Source: Melampsora larici-populina 98AG31 (taxonomy: Eukaryota > Basidiomycota > Pucciniomycetes > Pucciniales > Melampsoraceae). From it: 64,000 nucleotides of DNA. The notes beneath the pieces are model-generated. The model had not been told where the DNA came from, did not search any database, and saw only the letters and a program-made list of their open reading frames with translations. Made by a program: the position numbers and the translations under genes. Each line of letters starts with the position of its first letter. Within the stretch, counting starts at the first letter, position 1. The stretch lies in contig NW_006768801.1 in the NCBI RefSeq assembly GCF_000204055.1, forward strand, positions 634,035 through 698,034, written 5' to 3'. This document shows positions 33,291 through 43,365 of this stretch, one piece after another.

Positions 33291-34079
33291 CCAGAAATAC
33301 CCGTAATCTTAACAGGGGAAATAATACATGGACACATCATATCCCAACTTAGAAAAGTGGCTCAATATTGGAATATTACCCAATTTATCAACAGAATCAT
33401 GTAGATCAAAAGCTTGCATGAAAAGATCAAACCCAATAATTTACAAACTATGTTAGACAATTGAATGACATAAACAAAATTATGGACCTAAGATTTTAGA
33501 ATTTAGAAAAGATTTACTATCTGAGTTAAGAGAAATGAGGTTGTATCATTTTGAAGATCGTCAACCTCCTCCTGATTTGAATGAAGAATTTATAAAAAAA
33601 ATGGTTGAAAACAAACACTTGATTTGACATCCCCAGCTACTTAACATAGGTTCCTTCTTGTCCTCTATCTCTCAACTATTCATTCCGATTTATCAATCAT
33701 ATAAGACCTGTACAGGCTTGGGCAGGTCCAATAAGTTCAGAGAATAAAGAAAAACATGCCTTTTGACAACAGATGCCACTCAAAAAAGAATTTGTACTAT
33801 CCTGTATGTCCCGGGGATCATCTCAGGTAATCTTAGGATAAGACTGATACTGCAACTATCCAATTATTTGCATGAGCTTGGAGTCCAAAGGATGAAAGCA
33901 AGGAAAACAATGGGGAAGGAGGGAATTTGAGAGATAGTGACTACATGTGGCCCTATGTCAAGGTATAAAAGGGTTTAAGGGGCTTTTGAGTGAGGAAAGG
34001 AGTGTTCAAGCTGGTTTTGGGCAAACCAAGTTTGCTCTTAACTCAGTATGATATGATGATGGATATGATATAATCTTAA
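33291..34079. other. repeat-derived DNA between the copia and Ty3 elements
   Basis: No gene is seen. It probably includes the 5' part of the copia element (leader or gag remains), but no LTR could be matched. Confidence 0.4.
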
Positions 34080-34203
34080 CAAATTCCATCTTCCGACATG
34101 GCCACGTCTGCTCTCAGCGAGGGTCTTAGGGCTTATACCCCAAGCTTGGCCTGAGACCAGCAGGATTTTCACGAGAATTTGCTCGAAATCCCATTTTGAA
34201 GGC
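34080..34203 (+). repeat. left terminal inverted repeat of an older element split by the Ty3 insertion
   Basis: The sequence catcttccgacatggccacg through cctgagaccagcaggatttt is the diverged inverse of about 41515-41640. Without the Ty3 element the two arms would lie about 310 bp apart. See the Cys-rich frame at 41205-41509. Confidence 0.65.
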
Positions 34204-34208
34204 TCTAG

Positions 34209-34569
34209 TGTAATGCTCTGGGATGTAGTAAAACTTAGACACTCAGATTGGAGCAGTCTTTTGGTACGGCACGAAGCAATTCTTATAAGGGAACGGTTTT
34301 GTCTCAGAACGGAGACGTCAAACGAAGAGAAAGGTAAGATAAATGATTATTCCGATAAGAAAAAGAGCAAACAAAGTTGTAGAAAACATAAAGTATATAT
34401 ATGAGAAATGAAAACCTAAAATTGAATAAACAACCATTATTCGCGTTCCTTGTTCCTGATTACAAATCTTATACATACGTCGTGTTCTTTCAACTTAGCT
34501 ATTAAAATATTAGCCCTATTCTTTTAACAGTTGTGAAACAGACTACCACGCTGCGGATGGTTCATGACA
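34209..34569 (-). repeat. Ty3 LTR (3' LTR of the element)
   Basis: 361 bp, TG...CA ends. It contains a tatatatatg run and an AT-rich U3-like part. Confidence 0.92.
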
Positions 34570-34670
34570 AATTATGACCTCCCTTATACCATTGATGGCA
34601 AAAATTTCTGCGACCGCCTTCACATACCCAAGTCTTGAGTGGCTTGTTTAGGCACACAGGGGTTGGCAAA

Positions 34671-37600
34671 TCACAACAAAAATCCATCCGGCAAAGCCAA
34701 TGACTTTTCACGTTCTTCATCATCGACACGGCGCTTAGCTCTTGCAATCCACACATATTGACTAGGTCCTGGGCCTACTGTAGTGTTAAGGCAATGAAAT
34801 CGTTCCAGAGATGCGTCAATTGTCGGTGACAATTGTGACAAAGGTAGCCACTGATCCTCCAACGCCGAAGCATCATTGAACCGCAAAAGATATTCATGAA
34901 TTCCTAACGAGTTCAACCGGTAATCCAAAACTGTCTTGATGTGTAATTCTTCCCAAATCAGAAGTGATCCCCAACGGGTCCTCTCCGCCGATGAGAAAAC
35001 CTGTGTCTTCCCTACAAAAGGCATTAAAAGGGAAACATTAAATACCGGGTGAAGGCGTCCCAATTCTGGAGGTAAATCTAACTCAGCTGCATTCCTCCCT
35101 ATCATTCGCATTACTCGAAATGGACCCAATCTTCGCACATCAAGCTTGTTATTAGGTCGTTTCGTTTTGAGATGTTTCCTTGAGAGCCACACCAAATCCC
35201 CTTTCTCATAGGACTTCTCCACCCGTCGATCTTTGTTATAATAACGTGCTTGATCTTCTTTTGCACGAGTGAGATTATCTACGAGTTGTTGTTGGATTCC
35301 CTGTATATGACCCACAAATTTGTCAGCATTAGGTCGTCCTGAAGAGCCGGTCAAAGAATTAAAACAAGGGTGATATCCTTGGAGTGTGAAGAATGGGGAC
35401 ATATTTGTTGAACTAGAAGCTGAGTTATTATATGAAAATTCTGCTAGTGGTAGCCAACCAGACCAATCGTCCTGACCTTCAGCCACGAAATGTTGTAGAT
35501 AGTCTTCCAACAAGGCATTCAACCGCTCCACCTGTCCGTCCGTTTGGGGATGAAAAGCCGTCGACGGTGCCGGCGATACTCGGAGAAGTCGCAAGACACT
35601 CTTCCAAGTCCCAGAGACTAGTGTGGTGCCTCGATCTGCAACGATGGTATCAGGTAACCCGTGAAATCGAAAAACCTGTGCTACAAAGGCAGCAGCCAAA
35701 TTATCAGCCGTCCAGCTCTCTTTTGCTGGAATAAAATGAGCAGCTTTGGAAAAGTGGTCGACCACCACCATGACAGAGTCAAAACCATCCAAAAGTGGCA
35801 GTTTGACAATAAAGTCGACACCAATTGTTGCCCACGGTCGGTCAGGTATCGGCAGCGGAATAAGTTGTCCTTGTGGGGGGCGACGATCCACTTTGAATTG
35901 CTGACAGCTGGTACACTTTTCGAGATAAAGGAGCACATCTTTCCGCAAATTCGGCCAACCGAAAGAGCGCGTCAGCAAGTCCAATGTTTTCATACTCCCC
36001 CAATGGCCACCCGTAGAGGACTCGTGAATTTGTTTTAAGACCTCCTCCCGCAAAGAAAGTGGGACGTAAACCCGGTCTCGCCACCACCACAAACCATCCA
36101 AAAAATATAGGAAGGCTGGATGAATTCCTGCAATCAAATCGTCCGAATGGTAAGCATTCACAATTCTATCTCGTAGTGTATCTGAGACAGGCATATAAGC
36201 GGAAACATCAAAACTCCCCGGATTTCTTATGTGGACTGCACTGATACCCGCTTCCTTGATCTCCCGTAGCCCTAACAAAACCATTTTCGAAGAATCTTGC
36301 TTCCCACAAACAAAATCAGATCTGCGTGAAGCTGGATCCGCTGGATTCGACTTTCCAGGCGTATGCAGAATCTCGAAGTTAAATTCGCCTAAGAATGTCG
36401 CCCAACGTGCCTGTCGGGGAGTCAGCGCCTGCGAAGTCATGAAGTAACGTAAGTTAGCATGATCTGACAGAACAGCTACAGGTTTGTCAGTTCCCATTAG
36501 CCAAGCTCGCCACTCATGAAAACAGGCTACTATTGCTCCTAGTTCCTGATCATGGATCTGCCAACGACGTTCCGCCTCCGTCAACTTCTTCGAAAAATAC
36601 GCGACAGGCCGCAAATCCCCTTGATCCGACTTCTGCGACAATATCCCAGAATAGGCATATCCCGAAGCGTCTACCTGCACTACGTGTGGCAAATCAAAGT
36701 CAAAGTGGAGAAGAAATGGGGCTGCAGAAAACAAACGACGTAGCTGGTCAAATGCCCTTCTAGCTTTGTCGGTTCTTAGTCCTAACGTCGCATCAGCCGT
36801 TTTCGCCGTAAGTGCAGTAAGTGGTCCTACTATACCGGAGAAATTTGCAATGAAACGCCGATAAAAGTTAGAAAAACCTAAAAAGCACTGCAAATCTGAC
36901 AAATCCTGAGGGAAAGGCCAATCAGCTATGGTCTCAAGTTTTGACGGGTCCATACTGATCCCCCTTGTTGAAATTACAAAACCTAAAAACACAACCTCGG
37001 TGGCAAAAAATTGACATTTTTCCGGTGAAGCTGTTAATTTATGTTCCGATAATTTCGACAAGACCTTTTCGATATGTTGCGCATGATCTTCTGCATTCTT
37101 CGAAAAGATCAGTATGTCATCCAGATAAACAAAGCAAAAAACGTCCAAATACTCCCTAAGTACCCACTGAATGAATCGCTGGAAAACTGCAGGAGCATTA
37201 GCAAGTCCAAAAGGCATCACTGTATACTCAAACAAACCCCAAGGAGTTCTAAATGCAGTCTTACACTCGTCACCTTCTGCTACTCGAAGTAAATTGAATG
37301 CGGCTTTCAAATCAATTTTCGCAAAATGTTTGCAACCTCTTAATTGATTCAACAACCAAGACATGACTGGGATAGGATAGCTGTCACGCTTGGTTATTTT
37401 GTTCAGTCCGCAATAATCGACACAAGGTATATTTTTCTTACCTGGGACTTTCACAAAGAAAATTGGGGCAGCAGCGGGGGACTTAGAAGGCCGAATGAAG
37501 CCTTTACTTAACTGATCATTAAGATAGGTCTTCAGCTCGATCTGTTCATTGGGCGCAAGGTTATACAACCCTCCAAATGGAGGTTCACAACCCGGTTTAA

Positions 37601-38696
37601 GATCAATTGCAATATCAAACAATCTATGGGGAGGTAATACAGATTCCTGCGGAGAGAAAACATGTAAGTACTTTTCGCAACTCTTTGGAAGATTAGAAAA
37701 AAGGGACTTGTCCGGGGGAGGAAGAAAAGAATTTGAAGAAATTGGATCCGGGATGATTGCTGTGGTATCTAAAGGGGAAGAAAAGGAAATGATTGAAGGC
37801 TTAGGCTCACAAGAGACTAAAGATACATCGACCACTTCATCTTCCACCAAACATGCCGACACAACACTCCCTCCAATCTCCAGCCATCTACCCTTCTTGC
37901 TCATCAACAAAGTAACCTCATTCTCCATCATCCAAGGTAAACCTAAAATTACGTCGTGACCATTCCCTAACTTTGTCACACCTAATTTAGCCTTGAATTT
38001 TGAGTTGACCCCATCCACATCTACTACATCCATCACCCCACACCACTCCTTTGTCACACTCGTACTTGAAGCACCATCAAAACCCGAAACTCTCTGTGGA
38101 ACAAATTTTTTATTAAGATTCAAACCATGTAAATCAGCGAAACCCAGATCTATAAAACTGTCACTAGCACCAGTATCCACGAGTGCCATAATTGAAATGG
38201 GAAGATTATCAGAGACAATACGTAATGGAATTAGAAACCGACGTGGGTTATCCAAATCCGCCTGAACTCGAATCGCATCTACTCGAACCTCTTGTACTGT
38301 GGGCTGGTACGAATGAGGAGCAACTGAGGGATAACTTGGAGTTGATAGGTTCTCCCAGAATGATTCGACAAATCGAGAAGTTTCGTCGATTGTCGCAGTT
38401 GGAAGGGCGGTATAAGCGGCATATTCTGCATCGTCTAAATCAATAGCTGAAATTTGAGTCGGTTGTTCGGGGGCTGGATTGACAGATGACCGTAAAAGCT
38501 TCAACTTATCTTCCATGCGAGCAGGTGGATTAGGACAAGATCTTCTCCCTTGCAAACCTCTGAGCCTCTTGTGTTCATCGTCGTAAACCTTCAAACAATC
38601 ATAACATAACCTCTCAGTGTTGCAGATTTGACGAATAGCTGGAAAAGGGTTAGAGCCATCCCGTTGAAGAGATACTTCGTTAACATCGATGTCCAT
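34671..38696 (-). CDS. pol: Ty3-type Pol polyprotein (protease, RT, RNase H, integrase, chromodomain-like tail)
   Basis: An uninterrupted 1341-codon frame from ATG 38696. Order: a short cysteine segment (CNTERLCYDCLKVYDD, near residue 26); aspartic protease with VDTGASDSFID (near 173); reverse transcriptase with KIDLKAAFNLLRV and FVYLDDILIFSKN (about 400-570); RNase H with VQVDASGYAYSGIL; integrase with the zinc region HESSTGGHWG...CTSCQQFK, core VDFIVKLP, ADRGTTLVSG and HPQTDGQVERLN; and a C-terminal segment (YLLRFNDASALEDQWLPL) resembling the chromodomain of chromoviruses. It replicates the element by reverse transcription and integrates the cDNA. All catalytic residues looked for are present. 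It is in frame with gag but separated by one UGA. Confidence 0.92.
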   Translation of the reverse strand: MDIDVNEVSLQRDGSNPFPAIRQICNTERLCYDCLKVYDDEHKRLRGLQGRRSCPNPPARMEDKLKLLRSSVNPAPEQPTQISAIDLDDAEYAAYTALPTATIDETSRFVESFWENLSTPSYPSVAPHSYQPTVQEVRVDAIRVQADLDNPRRFLIPLRIVSDNLPISIMALVDTGASDSFIDLGFADLHGLNLNKKFVPQRVSGFDGASSTSVTKEWCGVMDVVDVDGVNSKFKAKLGVTKLGNGHDVILGLPWMMENEVTLLMSKKGRWLEIGGSVVSACLVEDEVVDVSLVSCEPKPSIISFSSPLDTTAIIPDPISSNSFLPPPDKSLFSNLPKSCEKYLHVFSPQESVLPPHRLFDIAIDLKPGCEPPFGGLYNLAPNEQIELKTYLNDQLSKGFIRPSKSPAAAPIFFVKVPGKKNIPCVDYCGLNKITKRDSYPIPVMSWLLNQLRGCKHFAKIDLKAAFNLLRVAEGDECKTAFRTPWGLFEYTVMPFGLANAPAVFQRFIQWVLREYLDVFCFVYLDDILIFSKNAEDHAQHIEKVLSKLSEHKLTASPEKCQFFATEVVFLGFVISTRGISMDPSKLETIADWPFPQDLSDLQCFLGFSNFYRRFIANFSGIVGPLTALTAKTADATLGLRTDKARRAFDQLRRLFSAAPFLLHFDFDLPHVVQVDASGYAYSGILSQKSDQGDLRPVAYFSKKLTEAERRWQIHDQELGAIVACFHEWRAWLMGTDKPVAVLSDHANLRYFMTSQALTPRQARWATFLGEFNFEILHTPGKSNPADPASRRSDFVCGKQDSSKMVLLGLREIKEAGISAVHIRNPGSFDVSAYMPVSDTLRDRIVNAYHSDDLIAGIHPAFLYFLDGLWWWRDRVYVPLSLREEVLKQIHESSTGGHWGSMKTLDLLTRSFGWPNLRKDVLLYLEKCTSCQQFKVDRRPPQGQLIPLPIPDRPWATIGVDFIVKLPLLDGFDSVMVVVDHFSKAAHFIPAKESWTADNLAAAFVAQVFRFHGLPDTIVADRGTTLVSGTWKSVLRLLRVSPAPSTAFHPQTDGQVERLNALLEDYLQHFVAEGQDDWSGWLPLAEFSYNNSASSSTNMSPFFTLQGYHPCFNSLTGSSGRPNADKFVGHIQGIQQQLVDNLTRAKEDQARYYNKDRRVEKSYEKGDLVWLSRKHLKTKRPNNKLDVRRLGPFRVMRMIGRNAAELDLPPELGRLHPVFNVSLLMPFVGKTQVFSSAERTRWGSLLIWEELHIKTVLDYRLNSLGIHEYLLRFNDASALEDQWLPLSQLSPTIDASLERFHCLNTTVGPGPSQYVWIARAKRRVDDEEREKSLALPDGFLL

Positions 38697-38786
38697 GGGA
38701 ACCGGACCATTAACGTTGCGATTCGACGAAGCTTGGTGTTGAACTTGATGATGAGCCGGTCTTGTTAAGGGATGAGGATTAGGATG

Positions 38787-40210
38787 TCAATAAACTTCAC
38801 CTGGGACTTTTAAATGCGGATGGCTCTGAGCTACTTTGGAACGTAGATCTAAGATATCAGCCGCTTCTACCGCCATAGCTTGTTTTCGTGATAAGTCTGT
38901 TTCATTAACCCAACCCGCCACTCTTGCTGCTTCCATCTGAATACTCGGGTGAAGGCCTTCAACATATAATAAAATCTTGTCTTCCGGAGTTTTCTTGACA
39001 TGAGGTGACAACATTTCGAATTTTGAATTATAGTCGATGATCGACATTTTACCCTGTTTGCAGGCTTCTAACTCTTCACGACAAGTCTTGTCAGCATGCT
39101 TATCACCAAACTTATAAATCAGTTCATCCAAGAAATTGTCAAGATTCAATAATTCTGGTAGATCATAAGGTAAGGCTTTGAGATTACCATACGGATTTAA
39201 GAAACCTTGACGAAACGCATTCTTCTGTAATAAACCCATAAACCAAATTTGCGTGCTTGACAAATTCAATGAATTTATTGAGTTAAAATGTCGAGCAATC
39301 CAATTGATCTTGGCTTTGTCGTCCTTCCACACAATCTGATCCAATTCATCATGGATTTCCACCAAAAACTGCTGCAAACCTTTAGCGTCTCCATAATAGC
39401 AAAGATTATCACAAATCTTGGGCGCCCTGGCATCCGTCACCAATTCTACAGTAGGAGCTCTGGAAACAGGCCTTGCTGTAGGAGTTGAACGCTGTTGTTG
39501 AGCTGGTTGTGGTTGTTGATGATAATGACCGAATTTGGGTTGCATCTGAGGCGGAGCAGCAAAATCTGGGTTCTGAGGAAATTGAAATTGTGGAGGAGGA
39601 GGTTGAAACTGAGGGGTGGTTTGTTGAGGGGCTACAAAAGGGGGTGCTTGTGGATACGGATTAAACTGAGGAACCACATGCGGAGGTGCCGACGCATTTT
39701 GGGCGTGCTGCTGATTCTGAGCGAATTGAGGGTTTGGATGTGGTACGAAATGAGGGGGTGGCACTGCAAATTGAGGGACGTGCAGGACCAAATATCGTGG
39801 TGGAGCAAAAGGTGGAAGATCAGATGGTGGTCCACCGGGCCAGACTGGACCAGGGTAGGTGTAGTTTGGCATTTGTGCTCCATAACCATACTGTCGTTGA
39901 TATCTTTGCGCTAATAAACGCCAACCTGGCTCATTTTGGGCTGCTGGATGGGGGCCGCGAGGTACCTGCTGTCCTGGTTGATTCAAATTCCTTCGATTAG
40001 TAGCGAAATCCAAATTACTCAAACCTTGAGCTAGTCGAGAGACAGGAGATTGAGAATGTGGAAAACGGGTGTTGCGATAATTTGGGGGGAATCAATTCTG
40101 ATAGCATGAGGATCCGAGAGCTCACTGCTAGTTCCTTGATGAGGAGGCATGTCTCTTCCAAAGACTGAAGAAACCGTTGGGCTTTCAGGTCCTTCTCTCC
40201 AAGGATTCAT
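38787..40210 (-). pseudogene. gag: Ty3-type Gag, frameshifted
   Basis: ATG 40210 opens MNPWREGPESP and runs to a G6 run at 40084-40089 (C6 on the coding strand). There the frame must shift to continue as NYRNTRFPHSQSPVSRLAQ and into the long frame 40022-38787. A one-base loss in the homopolymer, or a sequencing error, explains it. The middle is P/Q-rich. The C-terminal half (LNSSTQIWFMGLL-like helical region, CKQGKMSIIDYNSKFEML) fits the retrotransposon gag capsid domain that packs element RNA. No classical CCHC knuckle is seen. It ends at a UGA (38787-38789) in frame with pol. Confidence 0.75.
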
Positions 40211-40617
40211 ACTTGAGGGAATGATTCTAGATCTGATAATGAGTCCGAATCGATTGAGTCTGAATCCAGAGAGGTCGGAGGCGTGATAATGGGATCTGAG
40301 TAATAAAGACGGCGGTCCAGATACAGTTCTTTGTAAACCTCTAAATCCAAATAATAGGCCAATGACTGTTGGAAGAGAGCTTGAGAGGTTATCGGTGAAT
40401 TTGCTGTTGGAAGTGAAAATGGATTTTCGTCTGGGTTCTCGAAGAAAGGAAGCTGACGAAAACTTGCCAGTAACTGGATCGGATCTTCAATTGGAGGCTG
40501 AAAAAAAGGTAAATCGATGAAAGAATGTAATAAATCTTCCGTCGAATAGTGAGCAGGATGTATATATAGGTAAACGAAGGCGTGAGAAAATGAAAGATGT
40601 GAAAAAACGCTAAACAT
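40207..40617 (-). CDS. small extra frame upstream of gag in the Ty3 element
   Basis: 136 aa from ATG 40617 in the element leader, 225 bases inside the 5' LTR. Its stop overlaps the gag start by four bases (ATGA at 40210-40207), an arrangement that suggests termination-reinitiation coupling. The N-terminus is hydrophobic (MFSVFSHLSFSHAFVYLYIH); the rest is acidic and leucine/proline-rich (FIDLPFFQPPIEDP; LDSDSIDSDSLSDLESF). I recognise no domain. It could be the start of gag in another frame or an accessory protein. Confidence 0.5.
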   Translation of the reverse strand: MFSVFSHLSFSHAFVYLYIHPAHYSTEDLLHSFIDLPFFQPPIEDPIQLLASFRQLPFFENPDENPFSLPTANSPITSQALFQQSLAYYLDLEVYKELYLDRRLYYSDPIITPPTSLDSDSIDSDSLSDLESFPQV

Positions 40618-40841
40618 AAACTAAAAAAAGGAAAGCAATGAGAATTTAAACGAAAAATAATTATTAAAGTTTTCTAAACAAAAAATGATCTAAGTGATCT
40701 GGCGAAAAGTAAGAGTCAAAAAAGAGAAAAAACGAGAACAAAATATTAGGATCTAAGTGATCAATTCAAAAGAAAAATTTTTAAAAAAAATTTATCGATA
40801 ACGTTTAAATAACGCTCAGTAAAAAAAGATCGGAATAAAAA

Positions 40842-41204
40842 TGTAATGCTCTGGGATGTAGTAAAACTTAGACACTCAGATCGGAGCAGTCTTTCGGTAC
40901 GGCACGAAGCAATTCTTATAAGGGAACGGTTTTGTCTCAGAACGGAGACGTCGAACGAAGAGAAAGGTAAGATAAATGATTATTCCGATAAGAAAAAGAG
41001 CAAACAAAGTTGTAGAAAACATATAAAGTATATATATGAGAAATGAAAACCTAAAATTGAATAAACAACCATTATTCGCGTTCCTTGTTCCTGATTACAA
41101 ATCTTATACATACGTCGTGTTCTTTCAACTTAGCTATTAAAATATTAGCCCTATTCTTTTAACAGTTGTGAAACAGACTACCACGCTGCGGATGGTTCAT
41201 GACA
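40842..41204 (-). repeat. Ty3 LTR (5' LTR of the element)
   Basis: 363 bp, near-identical to 34209-34569. The primer-binding site expected just inside 40842 is not recognisable (the minus strand reads tttttattccg). Confidence 0.92.
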
Positions 41205-41509
41205 TCTAGACATTGTAAACGCTTGCGATAAATTCGGCAGGAATTCTTCAACCTCCTTGGCTTCTCCTTGTAGCCTGTCACCCCTTCTAGATTGTGAGGA
41301 AATGCGATTCCAACACCAAGTGATTTTGACCGGTCCAGCACACATAACCCGCATGCTGAGTATGACCCAGAACCACAATAACTCAACAGTTCAAATTTGT
41401 CAAATTGATCAGGTAGAGTGGTGCTAAAAGTGGCACAAGTGTGTGTACAAGGCTTATAAGAAGCTTTGCTGAATTTATTGCAGGCTTTTACAACATTTAC
41501 AGCCCTCAA
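41205..41509 (-). pseudogene. Cys-rich reading frame interrupted by the Ty3 insertion
   Basis: About 100 open codons with eight or more Cys: ACNKFSKASYKPCTHTCATF, then LLSYCGSGSYSACGLCVLDR and ending RKRLQC at the insertion point. No ATG starts it; a possible splice acceptor lies near 41512. Removing Ty3 and one TCTAG lets the frame run on through the left arm at 34203-34080. It may be an exon of a captured secreted Cys-rich gene or chance. It lies between inverted arms, so it was carried by, or gave rise to, a non-autonomous DNA element. Confidence 0.4.
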
Positions 41510-41645
41510 AAAAGGATTTCAAGCAAAATTGCTTGAAAATCCTGCTGGTCTCAGGCTAAAGTCCGGGTATAAGCCCTAAGCCTCTCTTCGAGAGCGGACG
41601 TGGCCGCGTCGGAAGAGGGGCTTCGTTCAGGTTAGATATGATATG
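41510..41645 (-). repeat. right terminal inverted repeat of the older element
   Basis: Diverged inverse of 34080-34203 (shared gaaaatcctgctggtctcag and tataagccctaag). It also holds a local palindrome (ggatttcaagcaa against ttgcttgaaaatcc) at about 41514-41542. Confidence 0.65.
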
Positions 41646-42701
41646 ATGATTGTATTTTCATGTTGAACAGCCTGTCACCATTGTTTTCACGTCTTGTTTG
41701 TTACTTTAATTTCACAGCAGTTCCTCTTTCATGTTGGTGCTTTTTATCTTTCATGCAAATGGACGGCCTGGCGCGGTCGATTAGTCGTTTTTTCCATATG
41801 ACGACCCGCAGCAAGACCCGGAGCAAGCGCGAGAGCCACTCGAAGCAATCTCATTACAAAAACCGCAGCAGAACATTGGGTCCTTATCCGCTGTTCAACC
41901 ACCGAGAAATAATTTTCAAGCTCAGTTTGAAAGATCGGTCTCAAACCTGATTGGCGAAGACTGAGTCAAGTTGGCACCCGTTTCTCGTCACCAAAGAAAA
42001 TTGGTTTGTCAACCGGTACTGAGAACCGGTTGACAAACCGATTTTAAGGGTTCGTGGTGTACACAGTGCAAGGAAGTCAGTACACAGAAACAACCTCTTC
42101 AGTTATAGGACCAAAGCTGTGACGCTTCCAGAGATTAAGATCTCAATGCCTTGAAAACTTAACTGCTGAGCTATGCAAGATAATCTGTTTACCGCAGGCA
42201 CAAATGTCTTATTCTTCAGAGATCGGTCTCAGTATCTGTTTCGATGCTGATCAGAGAAGTATCTGTCACTCGTAGAATGAGAGTTTTGGAAATCAAGTTC
42301 AATGACTGAGTTCCATTCAATTACAAGGACACATCAAGCTGGTATAATCTTTTCTCCACGCAGGAAAGATATCAACTGAGTCTGAGACTTGTTGCGATCT
42401 AGAAATGTTCCTTTCTCAATGTATAGATATAGCTGAGATATTATCAGTTTCTTGTCATCTTGGCTCACCGGTGTTTTGATTTGTAGTACATATTTTGCCT
42501 CTTGCTCTATCGCTCAGCTCTTCCACTACACAATTTTGATTGATTTCTACATCCTTAATACAATCAAGGGAGAAGCGTGAAATACCACTGCGTTTAGTCA
42601 CCAAGATTCAAGAATAGTTTTTGAGCACCACTTCTCGACTTGCACTCGAGCCTTTCAGAGATATTATCAATTTGGTGAAACAGGGCTTCGTTCTTCGAAA
42701 A
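41646..42701. other. 5' flank of the second secreted-protein gene
   Basis: An open frame at 41660-41950 (Arg/Ser-rich, TRSKTRSKRESHSKQ) shows no recognisable family. A perfect inverted repeat (ttggtttgtcaaccggt against accggttgacaaacc) lies at about 42000-42039. From about 42110 the sequence aligns with the promoter of the paralogue at 27607. Confidence 0.45.
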
Positions 42702-43365
42702 ATGATGTCTATTAAGAAGGCAATTGTTCTTCTCTCTTTCATCTTGAAGGGCTTCAATGCTGGACTGGTCTCTAGCTTAGCTTCCGATTGCGCAAAGTAT
42801 GTCGACAACCCCCATGGTGTCGAATTTGAAAATGGCATCACAAACAGAGAAGAAGGCTCCCTTCCAAAAGCAGTAAGTTTCCTTTTCGAGAAGACAGAGA
42901 ATATATTTATATCAACATACCGGGCTAAAACACCAACTGAATGGGCGCCTATATACACACAGACCAAGAAATCAAGTGGGCCACGTCTTGAACTGAAACT
43001 CGATCTATCTTCCGTCAAGCGGGACGGGGAAACGGCAATACCCAAGTCTTGCCTGAAGAAAAAGGGAGAAAACAAACTATATGCCCAAGGTATGTTTGTG
43101 TGAATTGAGATCAATTGAGCTTTTCCTTTTTGTGAACATCTCAGTAGTCACTGACTTTTTTCCCTGATGATGGGCTTCCTGGTCCAAAGTTGGAAAAAGA
43201 TATAAAAAGGTCACCTTTTCTGACCCTGAGACAGAAGAATTCATCTTTTATGGGGAACCAAAAATCAAAAGCCCAAATTTCTTAAGGAGACTCAGATTGA
43301 TCAAGTCACTATCCTTTCCACAAATCACAAAGGTCAAAAAAAGTCCCGAGCAAGAGGTTCACTAG
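42702..43365 (+). CDS. small secreted protein, HGVEF family, paralogue 2
   Basis: Three exons: 42702-42872, 42963-43089 and 43190-43365, giving 157 aa; phases agree and exon 2 (127 nt) equals that of the paralogue at 27607. The signal peptide is MMSIKKAIVLLSFILKGFNA, followed by NPHGVEFENGI. The mature part contains IPKSCLKKKGE (about residues 85-95) and RYKKVTFSDPETEEF (about 103-117), then a basic C-terminus (RRLRLIKSLSF, KVKKSPEQ). SxLK followed by a KVxF is the spacing style of SILK plus RVxF docking motifs in PP1-binding proteins; that reading is inference. No enzyme domain. A secreted candidate effector is the best guess. Confidence 0.68.

Larger units (their letters stand above)
34209..41204 (-). 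mobile_element. complete Ty3-type LTR retrotransposon, 6996 bp
   Basis: The LTRs at 34209-34569 and 40842-41204 begin TGTAATGCTC and end TTCATGACA. They differ by only three substitutions and one 2-bp indel. Flanks are the 5-bp duplication TCTAG (34204-34208 and 41205-41209). The element reads on the minus strand: 5' LTR, leader, a small extra frame, gag, pol, polypurine tract (aagggaggtc near 34580), 3' LTR. The near-identical LTRs indicate a young insertion. Internal defects (a gag frameshift and a UGA between gag and pol) suggest it may depend on other copies. Confidence 0.93.

Noticed and set aside
36965..39914. Several plus-strand frames (for example 39495-39914) opposite gag and pol
   Set aside because: They are antisense shadows of the long Ty3 coding frames.
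41660..41950. Arg/Ser-rich frame of 96 codons upstream of the secreted-protein gene
   Set aside because: The composition alone is not enough to call a gene, and no splice partner or homologue is recognised.
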